From: Actinomycetes bacterium
GTDB lineage: Bacteria > Actinomycetota > Acidimicrobiia > Acidimicrobiales > Acidimicrobiaceae
Length of the DNA: 64,000 nt
Assembly: GCA_021826315.1 (NCBI GenBank)
Contig: JAKAZZ010000001.1
Coordinates: 1 to 64,000, forward strand
Reading direction: 5' to 3'
The notes under the pieces: model-generated
What the model saw: only the letters and a program-made list of their open reading frames with translations
The model's database searches: none
What the model was told of the DNA's origin: nothing
Program-made: the position numbers and the translations under genes
Part shown: piece by piece, positions 18,894 through 28,403 of the stretch
Position numbering within the stretch: the stretch's first letter is position 1
How the letters are laid out: every line of letters begins with the position of its first letter

Positions 18894-21068
18894 TCATCTA
18901 CCTGCATGTAGCCATCCTCTCAGATTTCCACCAAGCGTTCTTCCATGTTCTTTTGACAGAAGTGAATTTGAATTGCCGCACTTAGGACTCACGATACAGC
19001 TCGGACATCCATCTTCACACGGACACTCCTCTAGATTCTGTATCGAAGTTGCTAGCAACTCGCGCCATCTCGCAAAGGATGCACGAGCCACTCCACTTCC
19101 TCCGTCACTCCCGTCATAGATCGCAATCGCTCCGCCGTTTGTGATGATATCGACTCCGTTGTTATATGGGCCATTTATCACAAATGAGACACCTCCGACG
19201 TCCCAGCGATCACATAGTGAGACGGTCGAAAGTACTCCGATTGTGGCGTGTTCGAAGGCGTGAAGGGCAGCGCCATATTCGCTGATCGGAATCTCTGAAA
19301 ATAAGTAGAAAGGGATCGCGAATAGAAGAGCTTCGCTCTGTAGGGTCTTTGGTTCGAGTTCGTAGTCTATAAATTCAACTACTTCTCCCCTCCCTTGCAA
19401 AAGGTCATATCCAGTAAAGAATTCTGTGACTTCAATCTCGGATAAAGAAACGAGTCCTTCTAAAGATTCGTCTTTCTCTATGGTTTTGAGAAGGCTATAT
19501 TGAGACTCGATACGGGGTTTGGTATACCTCTTAGAACTCTCTGAGGCGCAGTAGACGAGGCGTTGGTCAAAGTCAATGTCGGTACCGCGGTGTCGTCGTC
19601 CTCGGTGGCGGTGTATGGCCCCAAGGTAGAAGTTGAAAAAGAGCCTTGAGCTATCAAAGATTTCGAGAAGCTCTCCGTCGTCGGTGATGAGGGTGTAGGT
19701 AACGCTGTCTCCACCCCTTAGGCCGCCAACCTTGCTCGGTCGAAGCGCGCCAACAAAGAGGTGCCCTGATTTAGTTGCGACTAATTTTCCTTGTTGCTGA
19801 TTTTCTTCGAGTAGATCTTGAATGAGTCGCTGGTGTTGATGGTCGTGCGATAATTGCTCTGGTTTGATTGAAGTCTCATCTGCAGCGCAGAGTAGTTGGT
19901 ACTCCATGACTTTGGGGTTTTGTGGATTTATCGCAGCCGACTCGTCGCGGCGATCGTTGATTGAATTTATATTTCTAACGACCCATTGATCAAGGTTGTC
20001 GCTGTCAGGTAGCAGTACCAGGGCTGAATCGTTCGTTGAAAGCGTTGAGATGTTGCGACGAATCTGAGCGATCGTCTTTGGTATGCCGAGGAAGATCACA
20101 AGGTCAGATTGCGGCAGCTCTAGCGAAAGTTGAGACGTTGCAACGGCGACCTTGAACTCCCCCGAGGCAATCTCTTCTCTGATATCGTCACGCACTTCAT
20201 CGATGTAGCCACCGCGGTAGAGGAGTGGTTTTATTTCGGTACCACCATTGTGGCTTGATATGGAAGTAATAGTCTCGGCGATTACTTCGGCCTGACTTCG
20301 CGAAGAGGTAAGTATGGTCGTTCGAAGGCCACTCATTTCGAGTTGAACGCCAATGGATGCGGCAAGGAATGAGGGAGATGCAACGGCATTCGCAGCCTCG
20401 ACTGAAGCCGTGAGACATGGTATTTCTATGCCATCTATCATCCAAAGTTCGCGACATTCGGCCGGATCCGAATCGATGATTGCGCCAAATAGAGACCTTG
20501 CGTTTCCAAGATATATTGCGGTGGCGTTGAAGGATAGGTGGTTGCCCTCCTTGGCGATCGATAATCGTTTGAGGATGTAGTAGAGATGGGATCCAAGGAC
20601 ACCACGAAAATTTGAGAGATCGAAGAGACTTACAGTCGAGACCGCCTCTAAAAGACGAGTGAATCTAAAGCTGTCTGGCAAGATCTTGCGGTGAAGGATC
20701 TCCGGCGTGCATACCAACAGCTTTCGTCGCGATCCAAGGGTTGCCATGTCTTTGATAGATATTTTGTCGGTTAGGTCTAGTGCAAAGTCGGGTCCAAATC
20801 GCCCCTTAGCACTCTCTACTACAATCTGGGCTTCGTACTTGCTTGAGGTGAGTACGAGAGTGGTAGAACCGAGATCTGCGCGTCTCTTGGCATAGCCCAA
20901 GGTCGAGTCAATCGCAGCTGATGACCTATCCACGTTGATGACAAAATTGTGGGCATTATCGGACACTTCGCCATCGAGGTGTGGGGTGATCCTAAATTCG
21001 GTCTGTTGGAGGAAGGGCCACTTACTGGTGATCGCTGTTACGAGTTCGTTATTTGAGTCTCGTTTCAT
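18894..21068 (-). CDS. MrfA/YprA-like helicase homologue lacking ATPase motifs
   Basis: A 724-residue protein related over its length to MrfA/YprA-type superfamily 2 helicases with a C-terminal DUF1998/MZB zinc domain. The fold is recognisable (LLVCTPEILHRKILP, then FRGVLGSHLYYILKRL), and the four-cysteine zinc site CPCEDGCPSC...CG is intact near the C-terminus. The motor motifs are not: no GKS/T Walker A exists in the N-terminal part, the DEAH position reads FDLSNF, SAT reads NATAI, and the QxGRxGR arginine-finger region reads RRNISTLSTND. It probably cannot hydrolyse ATP and may act as a DNA-binding or structural partner. The frame is open throughout, so it is not an obvious pseudogene. Confidence 0.75.
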   Translation of the reverse strand: MKRDSNNELVTAITSKWPFLQQTEFRITPHLDGEVSDNAHNFVINVDRSSAAIDSTLGYAKRRADLGSTTLVLTSSKYEAQIVVESAKGRFGPDFALDLTDKISIKDMATLGSRRKLLVCTPEILHRKILPDSFRFTRLLEAVSTVSLFDLSNFRGVLGSHLYYILKRLSIAKEGNHLSFNATAIYLGNARSLFGAIIDSDPAECRELWMIDGIEIPCLTASVEAANAVASPSFLAASIGVQLEMSGLRTTILTSSRSQAEVIAETITSISSHNGGTEIKPLLYRGGYIDEVRDDIREEIASGEFKVAVATSQLSLELPQSDLVIFLGIPKTIAQIRRNISTLSTNDSALVLLPDSDNLDQWVVRNINSINDRRDESAAINPQNPKVMEYQLLCAADETSIKPEQLSHDHQHQRLIQDLLEENQQQGKLVATKSGHLFVGALRPSKVGGLRGGDSVTYTLITDDGELLEIFDSSRLFFNFYLGAIHRHRGRRHRGTDIDFDQRLVYCASESSKRYTKPRIESQYSLLKTIEKDESLEGLVSLSEIEVTEFFTGYDLLQGRGEVVEFIDYELEPKTLQSEALLFAIPFYLFSEIPISEYGAALHAFEHATIGVLSTVSLCDRWDVGGVSFVINGPYNNGVDIITNGGAIAIYDGSDGGSGVARASFARWRELLATSIQNLEECPCEDGCPSCIVSPKCGNSNSLLSKEHGRTLGGNLRGWLHAGR

Positions 21069-21094
21069 GTCGTAAGGTTAGCACTTCAGTACTT

Positions 21095-21760
21095 TTAGCG
21101 ATTTCCCACAAGAATTGACTTAACTTCACTCTCGGATTCGACGTTTACTAGGACGACTACTTCGTCACCGCTACGAAGGATGGTGTCGCCGCGTGGAACA
21201 ATGACGTTCTCTTCACGAATGATCGCGACGATCGAAGCCTCTCGGGGAAATGGAAGTTGCGATAGCTCCATGTCATTTGCTGGGGAGTTGTCGGCTAGCG
21301 TTACCTCCACTAGGCGAGCTCCACTTTTTTCAAAGGAGAGAAGTCGCACAAGTGACCCCACCGAGACCGCCTCTTCAACTAGAGATGAAAGCAGGTGAGG
21401 TGTTGATACAGATACGTCAACTCCCCAAGTCTTATTGAAGAGCCAGTGGTTGCGAGGGTTATTTACTCGAGCAACGACCCTAGGTACCATGAACTCTTGC
21501 TTTGCTAAGAGGGAGATTACTAAGTTGTCCTCATCGTCACCGGTGGCCGCAACTACTACGTCCGCATCCGATAGTCCAGCCTTTTCAAGTGATGAGACTT
21601 CGCATGCATCGGCGATCAAGTAAGTGCATTTGATGTCAGGATTTAGTTTTTTGGCCTCATCGCGGTTCTTTTCGATTACGAGAACTTCGTGACCTGCATT
21701 ACCAAGATCTTCTGCAATGAAGGAACCGACACTTCCAGCGCCTGCGATTATTACCTTCAT
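21095..21760 (-). CDS. TrkA-family K+ transport regulator (CeoC-like)
   Basis: A 221-residue cytoplasmic regulatory subunit with an N-terminal RCK/TrkA-N Rossmann domain (GAGSVG, residues 7-12, acidic VIEKNRDE after strand 2) and a C-terminal TrkA-C domain. These bind NAD(H) or nucleotides and gate a Trk/Ktr potassium channel. It overlaps the neighbouring TrkA gene by 4 bases. The pair plus the divergent permease copies the ceoB-ceoC (Rv2691-Rv2692) locus of mycobacteria. No membrane Trk subunit is encoded in the window. Confidence 0.88.
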   Translation of the reverse strand: MKVIIAGAGSVGSFIAEDLGNAGHEVLVIEKNRDEAKKLNPDIKCTYLIADACEVSSLEKAGLSDADVVVAATGDDEDNLVISLLAKQEFMVPRVVARVNNPRNHWLFNKTWGVDVSVSTPHLLSSLVEEAVSVGSLVRLLSFEKSGARLVEVTLADNSPANDMELSQLPFPREASIVAIIREENVIVPRGDTILRSGDEVVVLVNVESESEVKSILVGNR

Positions 21761-22416
21761 TTGTGGTGGTCTCCCATTCTAGAAATTGTGGAATCGAGGG
21801 AGATAATATTGTCGCGCTCGATCAGAAAGTGGAGGATATCGCCGTCTTGAATAACAATCTCGGGTGTATAACGCCTGGTAGTTGTTCCGCGCGTTAGAAG
21901 AATAGGCTCGAAGTTCGCCTTGAGAGCGCTGTACCTATGGCCTATCAAAGCTTCTGGAACACCTCGCTCTAGGAGTACAAATTGTCCATTTGAGTCGATC
22001 CAATCAGGCTTTGCCTCGGTGTCGAATAGCCTACGCATAGCCTGTTCTGTCGTCCAGGTTACGGTCGCGACCGTTGAAATCCCAAGTCTGCGGTAGATCT
22101 CCGCGCGCTTAGGATCGTAGATTCGGGCGACTACCTTCGGGACCTCGAAGGTCTCTTTAGCAATTCTTGCAGTCAAGATATTGGAGTTGTCGCCACTCGT
22201 AACGGCTGCTAGAGCATCTGCATGTTCCACACCTGCGGCCTTTAGGCAGTCCCGGTCGAAGCCGAGACCTTCGAGTGACGAACCAGAAAAATTAGGTGGT
22301 AATCTACGGAAGGCGGCAACGTTTTTGTCGATTATGAAGGACGTATGACCCTCCTGATCGAGTCGCGCCGCTAGCTCGGAGCCTACTCGCCCACACCCAA
22401 CTACTATCACGTGCAA
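21757..22416 (-). CDS. TrkA-family K+ transport regulator (CeoB-like)
   Basis: A 219-residue RCK/TrkA protein with the nucleotide loop GCGRVG (7-12) and a C-terminal TrkA-C domain. It is the first gene of the two-gene unit and overlaps the next by 4 bases, suggesting the two assemble into one regulatory ring on a potassium channel. It is transcribed divergently from the permease/OB-fold gene, as ceoB is from Rv2690c in M. tuberculosis. Confidence 0.88.
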   Translation of the reverse strand: MHVIVVGCGRVGSELAARLDQEGHTSFIIDKNVAAFRRLPPNFSGSSLEGLGFDRDCLKAAGVEHADALAAVTSGDNSNILTARIAKETFEVPKVVARIYDPKRAEIYRRLGISTVATVTWTTEQAMRRLFDTEAKPDWIDSNGQFVLLERGVPEALIGHRYSALKANFEPILLTRGTTTRRYTPEIVIQDGDILHFLIERDNIISLDSTISRMGDHHK

Positions 22417-22546
22417 GTTAAATCACCTAGTAATCTAAAGTTAGTCGGGCATCTATTTGAACCGACGTGCCTAGATTATATACGTTATAGGGCGACCAAT
22501 AAAACCCAAAAGTTTCAGTTGACTCTCGGGCGAAGGGATTCTTAGA

Positions 22547-24955
22547 GTGTCAGATAGTGAAGAGTTAGGCTCCCCCGGTTCCAGCTCATATGATTCGAGT
22601 CCAAATGTTCCGTTCCGTGGAGTTCGTGGAGGCAATCAAAGGCCTGCGACCCTTGCACCCCTTGGATCGTACGATATTCCAGAGACAAGGCTTTATCGTC
22701 TCAAAAATAAGTTTCTCGGTAAGCCTCTCGTCAATGAAAGCTTAAAGGGTGAGCGCTTAGGCAACTTCACCGCAATGGCGGTGCTCTCCTCTGATGTTAT
22801 CTCGTCGTCGGCCTATGCCACCGAGGAGATATTGACGATCTTGGTGCCAGTAATCGGTGTAGCCGCCTTCTCGCTGGTTCTCTCTGTTTCGTCCTTGATC
22901 CTCGTAATCCTCGTAACGGTTGCGGCCTCGTACTTCCAAGTAATAAAGGCGTATCCGAAGGCCGGTGGCGCTTACGTAGTGGCTCGCGATAACTTTGGTC
23001 CAAAGATAGCCCAGATTGCGGCGGTCGCGATCATGATCGACTATACAATCACAGTTGCAGTTTCAGTTGCTGCAGGTGTTGATGCAGTTGTCTCGGCAAT
23101 ACCATCACTAGGACCCTACACTCTAGAGTTAGCGGTCTTTTTTGTATTGTTACTCGCCTATGGCAACCTGCGTGGTATCAAAGAGGCGGGCAGACTGTTT
23201 GCCCTCCCGGCCTATCTCTTTATTGTGAATATGTTGATAATGCTCTCGGTCGGTGTATTTAAGGCTCTGACCGGAGGTTTGAAAGCTCTTCCCCTTCACG
23301 TGGCAGGTGGTTATCGACCAGGAACTCCTGGTTCAGGGTTATTCATGGGGGCTTCGCTCTTTATCTTCCTCCAAGCATTTGCTAACGGTGGATCCGCCGT
23401 AACCGGTATTGAAGCGGTATCAAATGGCGTTTCGTTGTTCAAGGCTCCTCAGTGGAAGAACGCCCAGCGCGTCTTGGTCTACATGGCGGTGATTTTGGGA
23501 ACCTTATTCTTCGGCCTCTCCTTCTTGGCCTCTAAGATTCACCCCGTTCCCCGAATCTCCGGTACCCCTACGGTGATTTCGATCATCGCCCAAACGGTCT
23601 ACGGCTCGACTGCGCTTGGCAAGGTGTTCTTCTATATTTTGCAGATCAGCACATACCTCATCTTGATCTTCGCAGCGAATACCTCTTTTAACGGCTTTCC
23701 ATTCCTCGTCTCCTTCGCGGCTGAGGACTCATTCCTGCCAAGGCAATTCCGTCGCCGAGGTCATCGCCTCGCCTTCTCTAACGGGATCATCCTCCTAACG
23801 GTCGTATCCGAGATAATTTTGATTGCAACCAAGGCGAGTGTCAACTCCCTGATTGGTCTTTATGCCATCGGCGTCTTCACCGGGTTTACTATCGCTGGCC
23901 TAGGAATGCTCAAGCACCACCTTAGGCTCAAAGAACCTGGATATAAGAAGGGTTTTGTCGTCAACTTGATTGCGGCAGTCCTCTCTTTCATAGTCGTAAT
24001 CGTCTTTTTGGTTACTAAGTTCACCCAGGGAGCTTGGGTAGTCGTCGTAATAGGCCCAGCGATGGTATTTGGCTTCATACGTCTTAATCGTCAGTACGTT
24101 GAAGAGGGAAAGCGCCTTGAGAGTGACGTTACGGCAGCATGTGAGGCCCCGGTTCTCCGGAAGCACAAAGTCATCCTCTTCGTCGAAGAGCTTGACTTAG
24201 CCGCAGCTCGCGCCCTGCAATATGCTCGCACACTCACCCCCGATGAGATCCGTGCCGTCCACGTTGAGCTCGATAGGAAGGTCGCCCGTTCGCTCGAGAC
24301 CGCCTGGTCTGAGTTGGGAGTTCGCCGTATCGACCTTGAGGTTGTCGAGTGCGCCGATCGTCGTATCCGTCGCGCCGCTATTGACGTTGTAGCTGACGCC
24401 GTATCTGACAATGAGTCCGAGGTTACCGTTCTTCTACCACGCAGGAGTTACTCCGGTTTCTTCCAACGCGTCCTTCACGACCATACGGCAGACTCACTCG
24501 CGCGCGTACTAAGCCAGTTACCCCACGTTAATGCCACAATCATTCCCTTCCACGTCAACTTGAGCCAGCACGACCGTCTTCGTCGAATCTTGGGGCGTAA
24601 GACCGCTGAAGATATCGAAGTCAAGAATGTCATCGCCAATATGGAGAAGTCGTCGAGCCCTGAAGTAAAGGGCGCTACCTCTATTCGAGACGTCGAATAC
24701 CGGAAGGTTTCTAAAGTTTCTGGTCGAATAAAGTCGGTTCGAGTACAGCCGCTTGACTCAATCCCCTCACTTGCGGTTCGTCTTGAAGACGCCAGTGGCG
24801 GAATAATGTTGGTATTTCCTGGAAAGAGGACGATCCCGGGCCTTGAACCCGGGCGGCTAGTGGTCGCCACCGGTCGCATAGGAAACATCGATGGCCACAT
24901 AGCGATTATGAATCCTGACTATGAGGTTCTGTCGGCTCACGACGACGACGAGTAG
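22547..24955 (+). CDS. APC-superfamily permease fused to a C-terminal OB-fold domain
   Basis: An 802-residue protein. Residues ~75-520 form an APC-type permease with about 12 membrane helices (AVLSSDVISSSAYATEEIL, KAYPKAGGAYVVARDNFGP), matching the Rv2690c-type permease next to ceoB. A soluble region (~530-690) follows, like the cytosolic tail of such permeases. The last ~90 residues (from 712, IRDVEYRKVSKVSGRIKSV, ending GHIAIMNPDYEVL) resemble the small OB-fold protein usually encoded separately in this locus (Rv2694c-like). The reading frame is continuous, so this is a true fusion. Transported substrate unknown; potassium or amino acid uptake is possible. Confidence 0.82.
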   Translation: MSDSEELGSPGSSSYDSSPNVPFRGVRGGNQRPATLAPLGSYDIPETRLYRLKNKFLGKPLVNESLKGERLGNFTAMAVLSSDVISSSAYATEEILTILVPVIGVAAFSLVLSVSSLILVILVTVAASYFQVIKAYPKAGGAYVVARDNFGPKIAQIAAVAIMIDYTITVAVSVAAGVDAVVSAIPSLGPYTLELAVFFVLLLAYGNLRGIKEAGRLFALPAYLFIVNMLIMLSVGVFKALTGGLKALPLHVAGGYRPGTPGSGLFMGASLFIFLQAFANGGSAVTGIEAVSNGVSLFKAPQWKNAQRVLVYMAVILGTLFFGLSFLASKIHPVPRISGTPTVISIIAQTVYGSTALGKVFFYILQISTYLILIFAANTSFNGFPFLVSFAAEDSFLPRQFRRRGHRLAFSNGIILLTVVSEIILIATKASVNSLIGLYAIGVFTGFTIAGLGMLKHHLRLKEPGYKKGFVVNLIAAVLSFIVVIVFLVTKFTQGAWVVVVIGPAMVFGFIRLNRQYVEEGKRLESDVTAACEAPVLRKHKVILFVEELDLAAARALQYARTLTPDEIRAVHVELDRKVARSLETAWSELGVRRIDLEVVECADRRIRRAAIDVVADAVSDNESEVTVLLPRRSYSGFFQRVLHDHTADSLARVLSQLPHVNATIIPFHVNLSQHDRLRRILGRKTAEDIEVKNVIANMEKSSSPEVKGATSIRDVEYRKVSKVSGRIKSVRVQPLDSIPSLAVRLEDASGGIMLVFPGKRTIPGLEPGRLVVATGRIGNIDGHIAIMNPDYEVLSAHDDDE

Positions 24956-25047
24956 TTAGTTATCTTTATTGATTGCGTAAGTTGTCGTCTATCGAGTAGC
25001 TTAAGTAGTTCGTTGGTACATGGCGAGATTGGTTGTACGGTAATCAG

Positions 25048-27780
25048 ATGGCAAAACCACTTGTAATAGTTGAGTCCCCCACTAAGGCGAAGACCATCTC
25101 TCGTTTTTTGGGCGACTCCTACCTTGTTGAGTCGTCAATTGGCCACATACGTGACCTTCCAAAGAGTGCGGCCGAGATTCCAGCAGCCTATAAGAAAGAG
25201 GCTTGGTCGCGCCTTGGCGTTGATGTGAATAATCGCTTTAAACCCCTATATGTCGTCTCAGATAAGAAAAAGCAACACATATCTCACTTAAAGCAGCTCG
25301 TAAAAGAGGCTAGCGAGATCTATCTAGCGACAGACGAGGACCGCGAAGGTGAGTCAATCGCTTGGCACCTAATGGAAGTCTTGTCCCCCAAGGTACCAGT
25401 GCGTCGCATGGTCTTTCACGAAATAACTAAGGCGGCAATCGACGACGCGATCGCCCATACCCGTGAGATCGATACCAAGCTGGTCTCTGCGCAAGAGGCG
25501 AGGCGAATCCTAGATCGTCTGTATGGATATGAGGTCTCACCTGTACTTTGGAAGAAGATCAAGCCTGCTCTCTCTGCGGGAAGAGTCCAAAGTGTGGCCA
25601 CTCGAATCTTGGTTCAGCGTGAACGGGAGCGAATTAACTTCGTTTCAGCTTCGTACTCGTCTATCAAAGTTGGGGCAGCTAAGGAGAAAAGTAGGTTTTT
25701 AGCCTCCCTTCAACACCTAGATGAAACCCGAGTTGCGACTGGCAGAGACTTTGGTGCTGATGGCGTACTAAGTGGCGCCGACGGCGCCAAAGCGGCCATA
25801 ATCTTGGCAGTGGGTGACGCCGAGATATTGTCGAGCGCACTAACGGGCAAGATGCTACAGGTCTCTTCGATAGAAGAAAAGCCGTATCGTCGCTCGCCTG
25901 CACCTCCCTTTAGAACCTCCACTTTGCAACAGGAGGCGGGACGAAAGTTACGCTTTTCATCGAGTCGTACCATGTCTGCGGCGCAAAGGTTATATGAGGC
26001 CGGCCACATTACTTATATGCGTACCGACTCGACCTACCTCGCCGATGTTGCAGTTGCATATGCCCGAAAGGTGATCTCAGAGCTTTACGGCAGTAGCCAC
26101 CTACCGAAGAGTTCTAGAGACTATAAAAATAATGTCAAGAATGCGCAAGAGGCTCACGAAGCCATAAGACCATCTGGGGACAATTGGATTCACCCTAATG
26201 AGATGGCACGACTCGTTTCGAGTGACGAAGCCCGCCTCTATGAATTGATTTGGAAGCGCACCATCGCTTCACAGATGACCGATGTTTTGGGTACGACGGT
26301 AACGGTAAAATTTGTAACTCCAATCTCAGACGTTCCAGAACTTGGAGCGCAAGGTGGCAAGCGACTTGCTCCAAGTGAAGCTCGCTTTTCATCGAGTGGT
26401 CGTGTTATTAGCCATACCGGATTTATGGCCGTCTACGTCGAAGACTCCGACGATAATTCTGCTGACGAAGAAGATGCAATTCTTCCTGGATTTGTTGAGG
26501 GTGAGCTGATTCCGATTGAATCGGTCGACGTCAATTCTCATGTAACGAATCCTCCCTCTCGTTACACGGAGGCATCTTTAGTAAAAGCACTGGAAGACCT
26601 TGGTGTTGGAAGGCCAAGTACCTATGCGAGTATTATTACAACGATTCTCGACCGTGGGTATGTCTTCAAGAGGGGTAGTGCTCTTGTCCCTTCGTTTGTA
26701 GCCTTTTCAGTCGTCAACCTTCTCGAGCAGTTCTTCAGTGACTTGGTCGACTATAACTTCACGGCTGAGCTTGAAAATACGCTTGATCAGATTGCTACGG
26801 GTAACACGCCGGCGATCCCTTATCTCGAGAAGTTCTACTTCGGTAATGGTCGTCCTGGCCTAAAAGATCAGGTCGCAACTCAGCTTGATTTAATTGATCC
26901 TCGACAAATAAATTCGATTCCGGTTGGTGTTACGCCGGACGGCGAATTGATCGAAGTACGAGTGGGTCGATTTGGGCCATTCCTAAGTGCTGGCGATCGT
27001 AGTGCTCCAATTCCAGATGGTATGGCACCGGACGAATTGACCTTCGATAAGGCCGTTGAACTACTTGAAAAGGGTTCGGGTGATCGAATACTCGGCGTGG
27101 ATCCTGATAACAATCTGCCAGTAGCGGTAAAGGTTGGCCGCTTCGGCCCATTCGTACAACTTGGTGAAGCCGAACTGTTGGGTAAAGGAGAGAAGCCAAA
27201 GACGGCATCTCTTTTCAAGTCGATGGAACCAGAGACGATCACTCTCGAAGATGCCTTGAAGCTACTTTCGTTACCTCGACTCGTTGGCGTAGAACAGAGT
27301 AGCGGCGAAGAGGTGTTTGCTACGAACGGTAAGTTCGGCCCGTATATCAAGAAGGGTCGAACATCGCGTTCACTAGAGGGTGAAGAGCAGATCTTTTCAG
27401 TCACGGTAGAAGAGGCACTTGAGATAATTGCTCAACCGCAGAGTCGTGGAGGTCGTAGGAGCGCCACCTCGGTTGAGGTTGGTACTGATCCAGACGGGAA
27501 AAGGATAACTCTTCGGTCAGGTAAATTTGGCCCATATGTGACCGATGGCGAGGTGAATGCTACGGTAAAGCAATTCGAAGTTGACATGGGAATCACCGTG
27601 GAGCGCGCATCGGAGCTATTGGCTGAGAGGCGGGCTGCTCTTTTAGCTAGCGGTGGATCTACGACGAAGAAGCCTGCAAGTCCTCGGGCCAAGACGGCTT
27701 CAACTCGATCTAGCAGTACGACCAAGACTAAGTCTGCGACTGGAACGAAGAGATCGACCTCAACCAGAAAAAAGAGCTAG
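25048..27780 (+). CDS. topA: DNA topoisomerase I
   Basis: A 910-residue type IA topoisomerase that relaxes negative supercoils. The Toprim domain opens the protein (LVIVESPTKAKTI, then DEDREGESIAWH) and the nucleophile is Tyr323 in ITYMRTDST. The C-terminus has no zinc fingers but at least four repeats of the actinobacterial type (VGRFGPFL, VGRFGPFV, NGKFGPYI, SGKFGPYV) and a Lys/Arg/Ser/Thr-rich tail, which in mycobacteria aids DNA binding. The ATG at 25048 is preferred to the upstream TTG because the Toprim strand starts there. It precedes tmk and holB in one unit. Confidence 0.97.
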   Translation: MAKPLVIVESPTKAKTISRFLGDSYLVESSIGHIRDLPKSAAEIPAAYKKEAWSRLGVDVNNRFKPLYVVSDKKKQHISHLKQLVKEASEIYLATDEDREGESIAWHLMEVLSPKVPVRRMVFHEITKAAIDDAIAHTREIDTKLVSAQEARRILDRLYGYEVSPVLWKKIKPALSAGRVQSVATRILVQRERERINFVSASYSSIKVGAAKEKSRFLASLQHLDETRVATGRDFGADGVLSGADGAKAAIILAVGDAEILSSALTGKMLQVSSIEEKPYRRSPAPPFRTSTLQQEAGRKLRFSSSRTMSAAQRLYEAGHITYMRTDSTYLADVAVAYARKVISELYGSSHLPKSSRDYKNNVKNAQEAHEAIRPSGDNWIHPNEMARLVSSDEARLYELIWKRTIASQMTDVLGTTVTVKFVTPISDVPELGAQGGKRLAPSEARFSSSGRVISHTGFMAVYVEDSDDNSADEEDAILPGFVEGELIPIESVDVNSHVTNPPSRYTEASLVKALEDLGVGRPSTYASIITTILDRGYVFKRGSALVPSFVAFSVVNLLEQFFSDLVDYNFTAELENTLDQIATGNTPAIPYLEKFYFGNGRPGLKDQVATQLDLIDPRQINSIPVGVTPDGELIEVRVGRFGPFLSAGDRSAPIPDGMAPDELTFDKAVELLEKGSGDRILGVDPDNNLPVAVKVGRFGPFVQLGEAELLGKGEKPKTASLFKSMEPETITLEDALKLLSLPRLVGVEQSSGEEVFATNGKFGPYIKKGRTSRSLEGEEQIFSVTVEEALEIIAQPQSRGGRRSATSVEVGTDPDGKRITLRSGKFGPYVTDGEVNATVKQFEVDMGITVERASELLAERRAALLASGGSTTKKPASPRAKTASTRSSSTTKTKSATGTKRSTSTRKKS

Positions 27781-27793
27781 GTGGATCTTCACG

Positions 27794-28402
27794 GTGTTCA
27801 TCGTCTTTGAAGGTATCGATGGCGTCGGAAAGAGTACGCAAATCGAATTGCTCACCGGCGCTCTAGTCGAGTTAGGGTATGACGTTGTTTCGACTCGCGA
27901 ACCTGGGGGTACCGAGGTCGGAGAAGAGATCAGGGCTTTGCTTAAGTCCGATTATTCGATGGGTATTCGTTCAGAGTTGCTGCTCATGTTGGCTTCACGA
28001 AGCCAACATGTTGATGCAGTTATTCGGCCCGGCATTGAACGAGGATGCGTTGTCATCTCTGACCGGTTCGAAGCATCCACCTTCGCATATCAAGGCTACG
28101 GTCGAGGAGGGGATCTTTCGAGACTGCGGGCTATTAACGAATTTGCAACGGGCGGCCTAAAGCCAGACGTCACTTTTCTGATCGATAGGGAGAGCTCCTT
28201 TCGGGCAACGTTCGATGAAGATCGTTTTGAGAGCGCAGGGATTGAGTTCGCGAAACGAGTTCGAGAAGGCTATCTCGAGCTATCTAGGGAAGAGGGCTGG
28301 GTTGTCATCGATGGAGATCGTGAGATCAATACGATTCAAGGTGAGATCCTTGAGCACCTCCGCCTTCTTGGATTGACAAATATTAAAGAGGGGAAGAGTT
28401 GA
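27794..28402 (+). CDS. tmk: Thymidylate kinase
   Basis: A 202-residue kinase making dTDP from dTMP. The P-loop FEGIDGVGKST opens the protein (5-15), followed by STREPGGTEVGEEIR and the DR(F/Y) motif ISDRFEASTFAYQG. The frame is open far upstream into topA, but the GTG at 27794 has AGGTGG nine bases before it and begins at the first strand, 13 bases after topA. The holB gene begins one base after its stop, a common tmk-holB pairing. Confidence 0.94.
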   Translation: MFIVFEGIDGVGKSTQIELLTGALVELGYDVVSTREPGGTEVGEEIRALLKSDYSMGIRSELLLMLASRSQHVDAVIRPGIERGCVVISDRFEASTFAYQGYGRGGDLSRLRAINEFATGGLKPDVTFLIDRESSFRATFDEDRFESAGIEFAKRVREGYLELSREEGWVVIDGDREINTIQGEILEHLRLLGLTNIKEGKS

Positions 28403-28403
28403 A

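Noticed and set aside
26880-27404. Long antisense frame (174 codons) in topA
   Set aside because: It mirrors the codon pattern of the repeated topoisomerase C-terminal domains, has no ribosome site, and its product resembles no family.
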